Positions 1-8,120 of a stretch of DNA of 64,000 nucleotides are shown here, in pieces (within the stretch, counting starts at the first letter, position 1; each line of letters starts with the position of its first letter). Origin of the DNA: Nitrososphaera sp. (GTDB lineage Archaea; Thermoproteota; Nitrososphaeria; Nitrososphaerales; Nitrososphaeraceae); contig JBDUUL010000011.1 of the NCBI GenBank assembly GCA_039938515.1, positions 1 to 64,000 of the forward strand, given 5' to 3'. The notes below the pieces were generated by a model. That model did not search any database. It was not told the DNA's origin and saw only the letters and a program-made list of their open reading frames with translations. A program made the translations under genes and the position numbers.

Positions 1-128
1 TCATGGCCTTTGCGGGCGCCATCGGGCTTGCAATCGGTGGGATGGTGACTGTAGCTGACCTGATAAACCGCCACAGGGCCAGGGCCAGCACCGCCGGCGC
101 AGGAGGAATAAGCTATACAGAAAGCTAG
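1..128 (+). CDS. C-terminal end of a gene cut by the window edge
   Basis: An open frame enters from the left edge and stops at a TAG at 126-128. The visible 41 residues start with a small-residue hydrophobic stretch (AFAGAIGLAIGG), continue through VTVADLINRH and end in a Gly/Ala/Ser-rich tail. This looks like the end of a membrane protein, but too little is visible to name it. An internal Met at 3-5 could be mistaken for a start; the frame is open to the edge, so I treat it as truncated. The stretch 129-357 holds no gene that I can support. Confidence 0.4.
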   Translation, partial: MAFAGAIGLAIGGMVTVADLINRHRARASTAGAGGISYTES

Positions 129-357
129 AATTAAGGAATGAGCCAGCAGAAAGCCATAGACGTGAAAGAATTACGTCAAAGCTACCAAATCTTGATTCAA
201 TGCGAAACAATTGCGCACGGAGCAGCTTTTGGCTAGGAGTATTAGATCTCACAGGTCATAGAGAGCCGCAAACATGCATGTTAAGACGAACCAGAATTAT
301 TCTATCGATAACCAATAGGCTCGGGCATTAGGCCAGTGATAAAAGCACTATTAGCCG

Positions 358-747
358 CTAGAAGAGTACTGACAGGTCAGAGACAGTCCATGCTTCCTTT
401 ATCTTGTCGCCGTCGAACTGAAATATGTCGACGCCTTCAGCCGCAAACTTTCTGTGCGTTGCTGGAAGACCTGCAAAGTCCTTTTCATGTGTGGCTTTGA
501 GCTGCCATCTTAGCGCGACTTTGTTTTCCTCCCCGAATTCGTCCAACACTGTAATTTTCATGTCTGGAAACGCGTTCAGGTCCTCCGAAACCCACCTTTT
601 CAGGCCATCCAGGGTACGGACCTCCTCCCCAACCCCATGGTAAACTATATCCGGCGTCACATAGTTCTTTGCAGCCTCTGTCTTTCTTTCATTGAATACT
701 TCTTCGACAAATTTTCGAGCTTGTTGCTTATTTTGTGCCTGCGACAT
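358..747 (-). CDS. SnoaL-like (NTF2-fold) ester cyclase family protein
   Basis: A 129-residue protein with the pattern of the SnoaL-like polyketide/ester cyclase family: an N-terminal helix (KFVEEVF), the 'YVTPDIVYHG' strand, 'FPDMKITV', 'RWQLKATHEKDFAGLPAT' and a C-terminal 'DGDKIKEAWTV' strand. Full length matches the family. Members of this NTF2-like fold bind small hydrophobic molecules or act as hydrolases/cyclases; the substrate cannot be told. A paralog lies at 3946-4386 and shares the HDFxGxPAxH-like loop and the C-terminal strand. A weak TATA-like TTAAT lies about 25 bases upstream of the ATG, so the mRNA may be leaderless. Confidence 0.85.
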   Translation of the reverse strand: MSQAQNKQQARKFVEEVFNERKTEAAKNYVTPDIVYHGVGEEVRTLDGLKRWVSEDLNAFPDMKITVLDEFGEENKVALRWQLKATHEKDFAGLPATHRKFAAEGVDIFQFDGDKIKEAWTVSDLSVLF

Positions 748-964
748 GCAGACCGATCTTGCTTTTTACCATTAAGCATTGCTTATCATTTGTTCGAGCA
801 TGCGACGTGACGCGTGGGGAAGAAGAAGGAGGAATGAAATTTTAACATTTCAAGAATGCAAATGCCTGACGCATGCATGCGAAGTCATGGAGTTTCCGTA
901 AAAAAACCTCGTAGAAGGCCTATCTAGCAGAAGTAGAACATTGCCGCGTCTTAGCTTGGCTCTA

Positions 965-1072
965 TTATCTCAGGATGGCCCGCCAGACTAGGATGCCTAC
1001 GATAAGTGCGACTACCATGCCACCAACTCCAGCGGCGATAAGAAGGTAAGAGCCTGCATGTCCCTTTGTCAT
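965..1072 (-). CDS. possible 35-residue single-span membrane protein
   Basis: A short frame starting at ATG (1070-1072) gives MTKGHAGSYLLIAAG, then a glycine/valine-rich hydrophobic span (GGMVVALIVGILVW), then RAILR and stop. The shape is a short polar N-terminus, one transmembrane helix and a basic end, which fits a genuine mini-protein. It is divergent from the plus-strand gene starting at 1074, so the two would share a very tight divergent start region. No homolog was checked and the function is unknown. Confidence 0.35.
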   Translation of the reverse strand: MTKGHAGSYLLIAAGVGGMVVALIVGILVWRAILR

Positions 1073-1073
1073 A

Positions 1074-2147
1074 ATGTCTAGCGCCACATGTTTTGTATTT
1101 AAGAAGCACGCAAAAAGAATAGTACAGAATCAGTCCCGGCGACTCGTAACGCGCTTGAATTGGAAGGATGGCTTCGCAACTCTTTTTGATGCGGCGTGCA
1201 GTTATCAATCGATGAATGCTAGTTATGATGCGGGTGGTAAAGAATTGCTGCGGTTGCAGATGCTTTGTAGGGCAATACGCAAGATAGATTCTTCGACCGA
1301 TACTTTTCATTTCATAAACCAATTTATCAAAGTGGGCAGGTGTTTGGTCGAGATCGAAAGACGTTCTGGCAATTATATGGAACGCCTAGATCATAACGCC
1401 AGCGACCCGACGTACTTTCTTGCCACTTATTACGAGACCGAAAACATAGACCGGTCGCTGGGGGCGTACAGGTTGATAAAGTTATTGACAAGATTTATCA
1501 TACTGTCAGACAAGTTCCATGAAACCTCGAACGAGCAATATGTTGTGCTCGCGAGGCGCATTCATGATTCGATCAAACACCTTCTAAAATCCGAAATGGG
1601 CATGAATTATTTGGCCGACCGTCTGGAATATTCATTGGACCAGTTTTCAGCCTTTTGGAAATTTGAACAATCGGCAAAAAGGCGCGTCCTTACCAGTCAG
1701 CCCTTTTCCTACTCGGAGCTGAGGCACTTTGTTTTGTCAAAATCATCGGACGCTTCACTTGTCTACTCGACGGTTTTAAGCGCCGTGCTGCGAAACTTTA
1801 ATGAAAGCATAACCCTGATTCTCTGGTACAACCAGGCACTACTCGATATCCTAGATGATTTTGAAGACATTGAAGAGGATATCTCATGCGAAATGCCTAA
1901 CGTCTTTGTCATGGCAGGTGTGGGCAATATCCCCTACAGTGAACTGAAGAAAGTCAGTATTGACCAGATCAGAAGCGTTGTTGTGGCCAACGCTTGTTCG
2001 CCTGACGGTCAAGTTGCGGGACTAGTAAATGAGTTGCAGAGCGCTGCAGAAGCGATTTCTGTCCCTGAAACATTTGTTTTCCTCAAGACTCTGTCGCAAC
2101 GCTATGCGGACACCGTGAGAGGCAAGGTGAGTATCTCAAGCGCATAA
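1074..2147 (+). CDS. helical protein with possible isoprenoid-synthase-like aspartate motif
   Basis: A 357-residue protein, apparently almost all alpha-helical. It has no signal peptide or clear membrane span. Around residue 265 it carries an acidic cluster (LLDILDDFEDIEEDI) followed by 'MPNVFVMAG'. This recalls the Asp-rich, metal-binding region of class I isoprenoid synthase folds, but a first DDxxD-type motif is not evident, so enzyme activity is only an inference. The start is uncertain because the first ATG directly abuts the divergent mini-ORF; a later Met at residue 47 is possible. The product cannot be named further. Confidence 0.7.
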   Translation: MSSATCFVFKKHAKRIVQNQSRRLVTRLNWKDGFATLFDAACSYQSMNASYDAGGKELLRLQMLCRAIRKIDSSTDTFHFINQFIKVGRCLVEIERRSGNYMERLDHNASDPTYFLATYYETENIDRSLGAYRLIKLLTRFIILSDKFHETSNEQYVVLARRIHDSIKHLLKSEMGMNYLADRLEYSLDQFSAFWKFEQSAKRRVLTSQPFSYSELRHFVLSKSSDASLVYSTVLSAVLRNFNESITLILWYNQALLDILDDFEDIEEDISCEMPNVFVMAGVGNIPYSELKKVSIDQIRSVVVANACSPDGQVAGLVNELQSAAEAISVPETFVFLKTLSQRYADTVRGKVSISSA

Positions 2148-2320
2148 TTCGTTAGAGTTTCAGTATTCAGAATGTGGGATGTGCAAAATCATCGCCACAA
2201 AAATTCATCGGGCCAAATGACAAGACGCTTTCATAAATCGACATGGCCGCTTTTGGCATCGTCCTTGTGATGAATCTTGCTTCTTAACTCATATTAATTT
2301 GGGACAGTCACTCCGGTAGT

Positions 2321-2626
2321 ATGAGAGGAAGATGGGCTTCCGCAGCAATTGGAGCCGGAGTAGCAAGAAGGCGAGCAGGAGAGCAAATTGAACAGAGCGA
2401 CCAGGCACACGAGCAACAGATGCAACAGGCGCAGCAGCAGATTGAGGCGCAGCAGCGGCAAATAGAGCAGCTACAACAACAACGTGCACAGCCGGCTCAA
2501 CAAGGCCAGCCTGCAAAAGTGGACATTACCGAGAAACTGAAGGAGTACGGTGAGCTCAAAAAGCAGGGTTTATTGACGGAAGAAGAATTTCAGAGGCTAA
2601 AGACAGAATTACTGGCGAGGGCGTAG
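2321..2626 (+). CDS. SHOCT-domain protein with Gln-rich coiled coil
   Basis: A 101-residue protein in three parts: a small-residue N-terminal stretch (WASAAIGAGVARRRAG) that could dip into a membrane, a Gln-rich coiled coil at about 25-60 (repeats of QQ, AQQQIEAQQRQIEQL), and a C-terminal SHOCT domain at about 68-100 (LKEYGELKKQGLLTEEEFQ, then RLKTELL). SHOCT is a short helical module thought to mediate oligomerisation. A paralog of the same design is at 3515-3820 on the other strand, and a membrane version ends the gene at 14647-15345. Confidence 0.85.
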   Translation: MRGRWASAAIGAGVARRRAGEQIEQSDQAHEQQMQQAQQQIEAQQRQIEQLQQQRAQPAQQGQPAKVDITEKLKEYGELKKQGLLTEEEFQRLKTELLARA

Positions 2627-2720
2627 GCGGCATAAAAAGATCAGGGGGGTAGGCTCTGAGCAGAATGCAAATGTTGCATTCAACCCCACGCCTGAAATAT
2701 TTTTCCTTTTATTGGAAGAC

Positions 2721-3176
2721 CTAATGAGCTTCCAGTTTGTGCTTTACGGTTTGAGTATAGTCTTCCATTGCCTGCCTTATTTTGCGATCGGCATCGTTGT
2801 GGCTTACCATTCGCAATAGTTTACCTGTTCGAGGAAGCTCATAGTGAATGGTGTGCTTTATGTGGGTGGAGCTCTCGTTCCCTTCAAATTCCTGGATGCT
2901 CTCCCATGTCTTGAAAGGTCCCTCAGTCTGCCTTGTCGTGAATTTGCTGTTTGGCCACCTTTCAATCACCATCATTCGCATTTCTTGATCTTTGCCAGCA
3001 TAGTGCCCCAGTATCTTGAACGTGGAGCCCTTCTCACCCTTTACACCGGATAATTGTTGGGAAGAAGTCACGATATCTGGTGGCCATGCTTCCTTGATGT
3101 TTTCGGGGTCCGTGCAGTATCCGAAGACCTTTTCCACGGGAGCTTTTATGGTCGTTTCATAAGACAGTGATGTCAT
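2721..3176 (-). CDS. SRPBCC (START-like) family protein
   Basis: About 151 residues with a typical SRPBCC opening (YETTIKAPVEKVFGYCTDPENI), a central mixed beta region (FKILGHYAGKDQEMRMMVIE) and a long C-terminal helix (IRQAMEDYTQTVKHKLEAH). The fold makes a deep hydrophobic cavity for lipids or polyketide-like ligands; the ligand is unknown. I chose the ATG at 3174-3176 over a GTG three codons earlier because a TATTTA box (3199-3204) lies 23-28 bases upstream, the spacing expected for a leaderless archaeal mRNA. Another SRPBCC protein is at 63402-63821. Confidence 0.88.
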   Translation of the reverse strand: MTSLSYETTIKAPVEKVFGYCTDPENIKEAWPPDIVTSSQQLSGVKGEKGSTFKILGHYAGKDQEMRMMVIERWPNSKFTTRQTEGPFKTWESIQEFEGNESSTHIKHTIHYELPRTGKLLRMVSHNDADRKIRQAMEDYTQTVKHKLEAH

Positions 3177-3544
3177 GCACAGCACATGTTGATTTTGTAT
3201 TTACCTGCATCGATACAAAAGGGGGGCAGATTTTGCATTTTCAATGTACTAATGCGACGATTCTGGAAATTGTTCTGCCCGAATGCGCTGCAGACAGGGT
3301 CAAAATTTTAGGTGGCTTGCTGCCAAGAATATTTCAGGAAAATGCGCCAGAGAACCTGCCTGCACGCATCAAGTTAATTATAGAGTCGCGAACAACCGCG
3401 GCCCGAGTCCCACCGCTTTTTGGATCATCGAACGTGTCTTTGTACCAAGCGGATGTAGGGCATTTGAGGCCGCCCGACGCGTACTTCAAATTGAATGGGA
3501 ATTGGGCGGCGCCCCTAACTGCCCGCCAGTATCTGCGCCTTTAA
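3167..3544 (+). CDS. doubtful hypothetical open frame
   Basis: An uninterrupted 125-codon frame fills the interval between two convincing minus-strand genes and overlaps the ends of both by a few tens of bases. Parts look protein-like (ATILEIVLPECAADRVKI, then LPARIKLIIESRTT), but no family is recognised and the start overlaps the start of the SRPBCC gene on the other strand. It could be a decayed gene or chance. Without it, 3177-3514 holds nothing else that I can support. Confidence 0.25.
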   Translation: MMSCTAHVDFVFTCIDTKGGQILHFQCTNATILEIVLPECAADRVKILGGLLPRIFQENAPENLPARIKLIIESRTTAARVPPLFGSSNVSLYQADVGHLRPPDAYFKLNGNWAAPLTARQYLRL

Positions 3545-3820
3545 CTTGGCGAATTCCTCTTCAGATATCAGACCCTGTTGCTTCAGACTGCCCAATTTTT
3601 GAAGTTCTTGCATCGGATCTTTTTTTGGAGTCTGTGGTGCTTGCTGTGACTGAGCTGCCTGCTGGGCCTGTGCCGCCTGCTGCTGTGCAGCAGCAGCCTG
3701 CTGCTGGGCCTGTTGGATTTGTGCCTGTTGGGCTTGTTGAGCCTGCATTTGTTCCATCTGCTTTTTAGCCGAACGTTTGCCTACCGCGCTGCCTACGACA
3801 GCTGCTCCTAGTAATCCCAT
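3515..3820 (-). CDS. SHOCT-domain protein with Ala/Gln-rich coiled coil
   Basis: A 101-residue protein: an N-terminal Gly/Ala stretch (MGLLGAAVVGSAVG), basic KRSAKK, a low-complexity Gln/Ala coiled coil at about 22-62, and a C-terminal SHOCT domain (LQKLGSLKQQGLISEEEFA, then KLKAQILAG). Same design as 2321-2626. Low complexity means the coiled coil may evolve quickly. A TATTTA box at 3843-3848 lies 23-28 bases upstream of the ATG, so the transcript is probably leaderless. Confidence 0.85.
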   Translation of the reverse strand: MGLLGAAVVGSAVGKRSAKKQMEQMQAQQAQQAQIQQAQQQAAAAQQQAAQAQQAAQSQQAPQTPKKDPMQELQKLGSLKQQGLISEEEFAKLKAQILAGS

Positions 3821-3842
3821 GATGATAGTATTTCGATATTCG

Positions 3843-3848
3843 TATTTA
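3843..3848 (-). promoter_or_regulatory. TATA-like box of the SHOCT gene
   Basis: TAAATA on the minus strand, centred about 25 bases before the ATG at 3820. The bases between box and start include a 13-mer (forward AGTATTTCGATAT, 3827-3839) that also occurs upstream of the gene starting at 29681. Confidence 0.55.
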
Positions 3849-3945
3849 ATATTACGTAAATTAGAAATTCTCTAACAAAGCTAACCCCGAATCTATCAGA
3901 AATCATAGGCACAATTGTTAAATTTATCAGATCCGTCTCGGTGGA

Positions 3946-4386
3946 ATGATGTCCACCACTGAGATGAAAGAAAATGCGGTAGCATTCGTCACGGAAGTTT
4001 TGGGCAAGGGCAATTTTGATATGCTTACGAACCTTGTTGCGTCTGACTTTGTCTATCACGCACGAGGGGAGACCATTGAAGGCGTTCAGAATTTCAAAGA
4101 GTGGGTTGCATCCGATCAGAAAGTATTTTCAGACATTCACTATACCGTAGTTGGAACCATTACGGAGTACGGCAGGGTTGCTACGGCCTTTTTAGTCGGC
4201 GCAACACACGACAGGGACTTTCGGGGCATTCCGGCCAGCCACAAAACATTTGAAACAATCGGCGTCACGATATTCCATTTCGATGGAAACAAGATAAAGA
4301 CGGCATGGACCATAGTAGATGGCCTTACTCCAGCCTTGGAGTTAGGACTGGTTAAGGTAATTACTGCGGAAGCTCAGGTTTCCTGA
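3946..4386 (+). CDS. SnoaL-like (NTF2-fold) ester cyclase family protein, paralog
   Basis: A 146-residue protein of the same family as 358-747. It keeps the N-terminal helix (ENAVAFVTEVLG), 'LVASDFVYHARGE', 'HDRDFRGIPASHKTF' and the last strand 'FDGNKIKTAWTI', and adds about 15 residues at the C-terminus. Two ATG codons in tandem open the frame. A TTAAATTTATC box at 3919-3929 sits about 20-27 bases before the start, pointing to a leaderless message. Two paralogs within 3.5 kb, with a SHOCT/SRPBCC block between them, suggest local duplication. Confidence 0.87.
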   Translation: MMSTTEMKENAVAFVTEVLGKGNFDMLTNLVASDFVYHARGETIEGVQNFKEWVASDQKVFSDIHYTVVGTITEYGRVATAFLVGATHDRDFRGIPASHKTFETIGVTIFHFDGNKIKTAWTIVDGLTPALELGLVKVITAEAQVS

Positions 4387-4414
4387 ACAACACGCGACGC
4401 AATCTACGTCGTGC

Positions 4415-4555
4415 TCAACGTAGCGAAGACGTATTGACGACTAACTTTCGCAGTTTGTCGTCTATACTCATGAGCAACCTATTGTTTTCTTTCAAGAGCG
4501 CGGTGTTTTCCCGAATTAACTGTTCTAGCGAAATGGAGAGGTCATTCTTGGTCAC
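4415..4555 (-). CDS. 46-residue coiled-coil mini-protein, GTG start
   Basis: The reading is MTKNDLSISLEQLIRENTA, then LLKENNRLLMSIDDKLRKLV, then VNTSSLR. Leucines recur at near-heptad spacing (L..L..E.L..E.N.LL...L.KL), so it should form a short amphipathic coiled coil. The GTG start at 4553-4555 is supported by a strong TATA box (4579-4585 on this strand TTTTATA) 24-30 bases upstream, which places the transcript start on the GTG. It falls below usual gene-calling length. Function unknown; a small dimeric adaptor or regulator is possible. Confidence 0.55.
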   Translation of the reverse strand: MTKNDLSISLEQLIRENTALLKENNRLLMSIDDKLRKLVVNTSSLR

Positions 4556-4578
4556 GCCGAAGTATTGAAAAGCACAAG

Positions 4579-4585
4579 TATAAAA
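4579..4585 (-). promoter_or_regulatory. TATA box of the coiled-coil mini-protein
   Basis: TTTTATA on the minus strand, 24-30 bases upstream of the GTG at 4555. The spacing matches archaeal leaderless promoters and is the main support for that small gene. Confidence 0.55.
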
Positions 4586-4658
4586 CCAATCTGACTAAGC
4601 ACATCATAGTGCCAAGGTTTCAACGGATAACTATAAAGAAATGCGATCTACTATCAAA

Positions 4659-4889
4659 CTAATCAGCCTTTTGACCTGCTTTATACATGGGGCCAGTCAT
4701 CCGATTGCTGTCAACTTGTTGCCAAACACGTGCTATTCGCCCAACAGCTTGTGCCTTCGGATTGCCAGCTAGGTAAATCATCCCTGTGGACCGCGGCGCA
4801 ATAATACTTGGCGCAAGTATCACCTTACCAACTGTCGCGGTCTTGTGCACTTTTGCAATGTATTCAATCGATGTCAGGTTGAAGCGCAA
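4659..4889 (-). CDS. small hypothetical protein
   Basis: A 76-residue frame beginning MRFNLTSIEYIAKVHK with a 'GKVILAPSIIAPRSTGMIYLAG' centre and a polar end. Composition looks like a real soluble protein with beta strands. No family is recognised and no clear promoter box is seen at the start. It stands alone between the coiled-coil mini-gene and the DUF308 gene. Confidence 0.4.
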   Translation of the reverse strand: MRFNLTSIEYIAKVHKTATVGKVILAPSIIAPRSTGMIYLAGNPKAQAVGRIARVWQQVDSNRMTGPMYKAGQKAD

Positions 4890-4951
4890 ACTTCAGAAAT
4901 AAGAAAAAGAAATTTCATCTGGTCTCAGTCGAGACCAGAGCTTGATAGCGG

Positions 4952-5587
4952 CTAGGCGGCTTCAGATTCCCAGTCTCGCGACTTGCGAAGCGAGTTCATT
5001 CCAACCGGCACATACACCGCCCCCGTAATTCCGGCGATGATGTATGCCGTCCCATTTACTATCAGTATTGTCGCCATCAGTGCCCAGAGCGTCACCAGGC
5101 TCACGCCAGGATAGACAATCATTGGAATTGACAGCCCGATAGCAATACAACCTGTCACGATGTACATCGTCCTTGCCCAGCCGGCCATGAATTTCTCGGA
5201 AGCGCCTTTGGCGATCGACAGTGCGCCTATCACCATGAAAGCCAATGACAAAAGCCAAGCAGCAGTTGCCAGCGTTGCCAACGGGAATGCAATCACGGCT
5301 ATCGACAGTCCGATCGCGATTAACCCTGCAATGACCCTGAGCGCTCTCCTGCTGCCCGATAAGGACTTGGCTGCAGCGCCTAGAATAAGTCCTTCAAGTC
5401 CTGCGAACAGCAATGCTATAGATAAGAATACTATCAAAAGCGATGCTGCAAATGTAGGGTAGACGAGAACGAACGCCCCAAGGGACAGCGTTATTGCGCC
5501 GAGTACAATGTCAATAATTCTCGCGGATTTTGGAGACTTTATCGTTTCCTGTTTCATATTCTTGATCCCGATCCTTGACGTGATCAT
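4952..5587 (-). CDS. HdeD/DUF308 family membrane protein
   Basis: A 211-residue integral membrane protein with six predicted helices in three repeated pairs (IIDIVLGAITLSLGAFVLVY, LLIVFLSIALLFAGLEGLIL, LRVIAGLIAIGLSIAVIAFP and so on). This is the repeat layout of DUF308, the family of bacterial HdeD. In E. coli HdeD is linked to acid resistance; the archaeal role is unknown. An internal Met at residue 11 (MKQETIKSP) is an alternative start. It lies beside two more DUF308-type genes at 5795-8729, which suggests a functional cluster. Confidence 0.88.
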   Translation of the reverse strand: MITSRIGIKNMKQETIKSPKSARIIDIVLGAITLSLGAFVLVYPTFAASLLIVFLSIALLFAGLEGLILGAAAKSLSGSRRALRVIAGLIAIGLSIAVIAFPLATLATAAWLLSLAFMVIGALSIAKGASEKFMAGWARTMYIVTGCIAIGLSIPMIVYPGVSLVTLWALMATILIVNGTAYIIAGITGAVYVPVGMNSLRKSRDWESEAA

Positions 5588-5794
5588 TTACGCATTTAGC
5601 CGCATTATTTCATAACAGGCGTCTGAATAGGCACACCCTATAGGCACTATCCCCCATATTTCTGAACTGTATGTGTAGAAAATTCCCTTCTGCGTGATGC
5701 AGATGCCAAATCTCTGAAGTGGACAGAAGGGTCTCCATATAATGACTAGTGGAAGGTATCCACTACCGATAGCAGATAGATTATTCTCGCGAGC

Positions 5795-8098
5795 TCAGGC
5801 AAAAGTTCCCAGAAGCGAGAGCCGACTTACCGACTTTCTTGCGGCTTCCGGCAGCGAGTCTGCTGCAAGTGTGCTCTGCTTGCCTATGACAAGCTGGTTC
5901 TCCTCAAGTTCTTTCGACGGCATCCAGTGAAGAAGCTGGTTATTCCGGTCCCATTTGACGGCCTTGCCCGTTCCCCACACAGTAAATTGCGGAGTGTAGT
6001 GAATGTTGAATGGTATGTACATGATTGTTGGCGCATCACGAACCGGCCCGCGCAGGACCACTGTCGCATACTTTGACTTGACGTCAAAAAAGAGGAATCT
6101 CGGTTCTGCGGAGCTTCTCATGGGGTATGGTCTGGCAATCACGTCTACATTGCGCAGCTGCCTCTTTGGGCCGAGCACCGAATAGTCTTCAAGGTTCCAG
6201 TTGTCTTTTCCGTCAGCCGTGGAGTACAGGTCGTAATTCCAGTAAGTGGCGTTTAGCAAGTGAGACTCTATCTGTTCAAATAGCAGGTCGATGTAGTCCC
6301 GGACTTCCTCTGCCTCTTGGTATCCGCCGAATTCCGTCAGAAACGGAATGAGGTCCCGCTCGGTCGCAGAGCTTATCATTTGATCAAAAATGGCCGGCCA
6401 CTGCCTTCTGTATGTGTACATACTTTCAGGTATTCGGACGAATGAGCTGGCCACGGCCATCGGGTCATAGTAGTGGAACGAGAGTACGCCGTTTCGCCTG
6501 AACGTGGAAATCGATGCGATGTCCCTTGGCAGGTAGGTGCGTATTTGCTTCGCTTCCACGCTTCCTTCTACAAGAACGTTTTTCACCAAGTCGGTGTGAA
6601 ATGAACTCTTTACCGTAAAGGGTCCCGAACCAAGCAGCCCCTGCTCCTCGCTTTTTGATACAGTCCAGTCCACTCGAGGTTCCATGAAGAGAAATACATC
6701 TGGTCCGTACTTTGCAAGCTCTGTGTTGACGTTGCGGTAATACTCAACCAGGTAAGACTCTTCGAATTTTTCCTTTGGCAGGCCGACCGGATGTGGCTCG
6801 TTGAATGGCTCTATTCCGAGAATTGCAGGGTGTCCGCGGCCATCATTCAGAGAATGAAAGAATTTTTCCACCTGGCCTATCGTAGTTTCCAAGTGTGTTC
6901 TGACGGGAAAGTGCTCGATCCCGGCCTCCTTGTTTGTCAGGTCGTTTCTCCAAAACGAGCTCAGGGTATTCTTGACAGACTTGTTGACTGCATACTTGAG
7001 CAGCCATTTCTTGTCCTTCATTCCCGCCTGAGTCGGCTTCTCGTGATCCTCGTCGATGGCAATAGCCCAGTCCGGAAAACCATCGCCACCGTACACTTCA
7101 TGGGCTATATCCTGGTGGAAATCAAGGATGACGTACAGATTTCGGGCATACAGCTCGTCAATAATTCTCTTGACAGACATCAGGTAATTCCGCCCTTCAG
7201 GCAACAGTTCAGCAGAATCGGAATTGGGACGCGGCTCTATGGCTTTCCAGGAGATCAGCAATCTTACAATGTTAAAACCAAATTCCTTCAAATGGTCAAG
7301 CTCTTCTCTTACCGCAGCAATCTCCTTATCCAGTTCGAGCTTGGACAGGCTCGTGACTTCCAAGGGAGCAATCGGAAGATAGGGCGGAAGCTTGCTCCTT
7401 GAGGCAAAGTTGACTCCCCTAAATAGCACGAACCTGCCCTGCTCGTCGCAGAACCAGGTTCCATTCTTCCATATTCCGCTTGGCGAAAGCCTGCCTCGGA
7501 CCTCAGGTTGAGAGTATGCCCTTGGATTGCTTTCGGAGTAGACATGTTTGGCACCCTTCCTTCCCCTGAGCGCGATGATTATTAGCTGAATGCCGCTGAC
7601 AGCAAGGGCCACCGAAATAATGATCAGAAGCAGGGCAAAGCCAATGAGCGGGAAGGCCAGCGCGATTACGCCGACAGAAATACTGAGGACGCCTGAAATC
7701 AGCGCCGAATACTTTTTAGAATCCGATTCTGCGTGCCGTAGGCCGGCGATTATTCTCAATACGCCGTTGGCGATAAGTCCAAACCCAAGGAACAAAACAA
7801 AGTATTTTGCAATGGCAATGGGGAAGAAGAATCCAGAAAGCATCCAGCCCAGGATGCCTGCCCCGATCGCGACATTGATGACTCTGGTGGATTTTCTGTC
7901 ATTCTTTGACGTTATCCCTGCTGCTATCCTTTCGGCGCCAAGGACCATAAATGCGGTGCCGGCGAACACTAGGACCGCATACGTTCCAAGCTGTGGCGAA
8001 AAAGCAATGAGAATTGAGAAAGCTATACAGGCAGCTCCAACGGCAAGCTGGCCGATTCGAAGCCAGCGGTGTTCGGGCTCTGCCAGCAGATTGCTCAT
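5795..8098 (-). CDS. DUF308-like membrane domain fused to GH5 endoglycoceramidase-like hydrolase
   Basis: About 767 residues. Residues 22-177 hold six membrane helices in DUF308 style. Residues from about 205 on are a glycoside hydrolase family 5 barrel: 'WFCDEQGRFVLFRGVNF', 'FGFNIVRLLISW', 'VILDFHQDIA' with 'GDGFPDWA' (a signature of the endoglycoceramidase branch), the acid/base Glu in 'GIEPFNEPH' (about E434), 'VLSFHYYDP', and the nucleophile Glu in 'LTEFGG' (about E589). A C-terminal beta domain follows. The expected role is cleavage of a glycosidic bond in glycolipid-type substrates at the membrane; the substrate is not known. I prefer the ATG at 8096-8098, preceded by GGTGAC, over the longer frame to 8152 that overlaps the upstream gene. 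Confidence 0.9.
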   Translation of the reverse strand: MSNLLAEPEHRWLRIGQLAVGAACIAFSILIAFSPQLGTYAVLVFAGTAFMVLGAERIAAGITSKNDRKSTRVINVAIGAGILGWMLSGFFFPIAIAKYFVLFLGFGLIANGVLRIIAGLRHAESDSKKYSALISGVLSISVGVIALAFPLIGFALLLIIISVALAVSGIQLIIIALRGRKGAKHVYSESNPRAYSQPEVRGRLSPSGIWKNGTWFCDEQGRFVLFRGVNFASRSKLPPYLPIAPLEVTSLSKLELDKEIAAVREELDHLKEFGFNIVRLLISWKAIEPRPNSDSAELLPEGRNYLMSVKRIIDELYARNLYVILDFHQDIAHEVYGGDGFPDWAIAIDEDHEKPTQAGMKDKKWLLKYAVNKSVKNTLSSFWRNDLTNKEAGIEHFPVRTHLETTIGQVEKFFHSLNDGRGHPAILGIEPFNEPHPVGLPKEKFEESYLVEYYRNVNTELAKYGPDVFLFMEPRVDWTVSKSEEQGLLGSGPFTVKSSFHTDLVKNVLVEGSVEAKQIRTYLPRDIASISTFRRNGVLSFHYYDPMAVASSFVRIPESMYTYRRQWPAIFDQMISSATERDLIPFLTEFGGYQEAEEVRDYIDLLFEQIESHLLNATYWNYDLYSTADGKDNWNLEDYSVLGPKRQLRNVDVIARPYPMRSSAEPRFLFFDVKSKYATVVLRGPVRDAPTIMYIPFNIHYTPQFTVWGTGKAVKWDRNNQLLHWMPSKELEENQLVIGKQSTLAADSLPEAARKSVSRLSLLGTFA

Positions 8099-8120
8099 TA
8101 GCAGGATGTCACCTTGGTTT

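Noticed and set aside
951-1322. 123-codon minus-strand frame
   Set aside because: Overlaps the better plus-strand gene and its composition (Arg/Trp/His-rich end) is that of a shadow frame.
3283-3768. 161-codon plus-strand frame
   Set aside because: Antisense to the SHOCT gene; the Pro/Val/Ala-rich end is the mirror of its Gln-rich coiled coil.
3827-3839. 13-mer AGTATTTCGATAT as a shared operator with 29693-29705
   Set aside because: Identical sequence, but at different distances from the TATA box in the two genes (separate in one, overlapping in the other), so chance in AT-rich promoters is likely.
6791-7402. 203-codon plus-strand frame
   Set aside because: Lies fully antisense to the GH5 catalytic domain, which has clear motifs.
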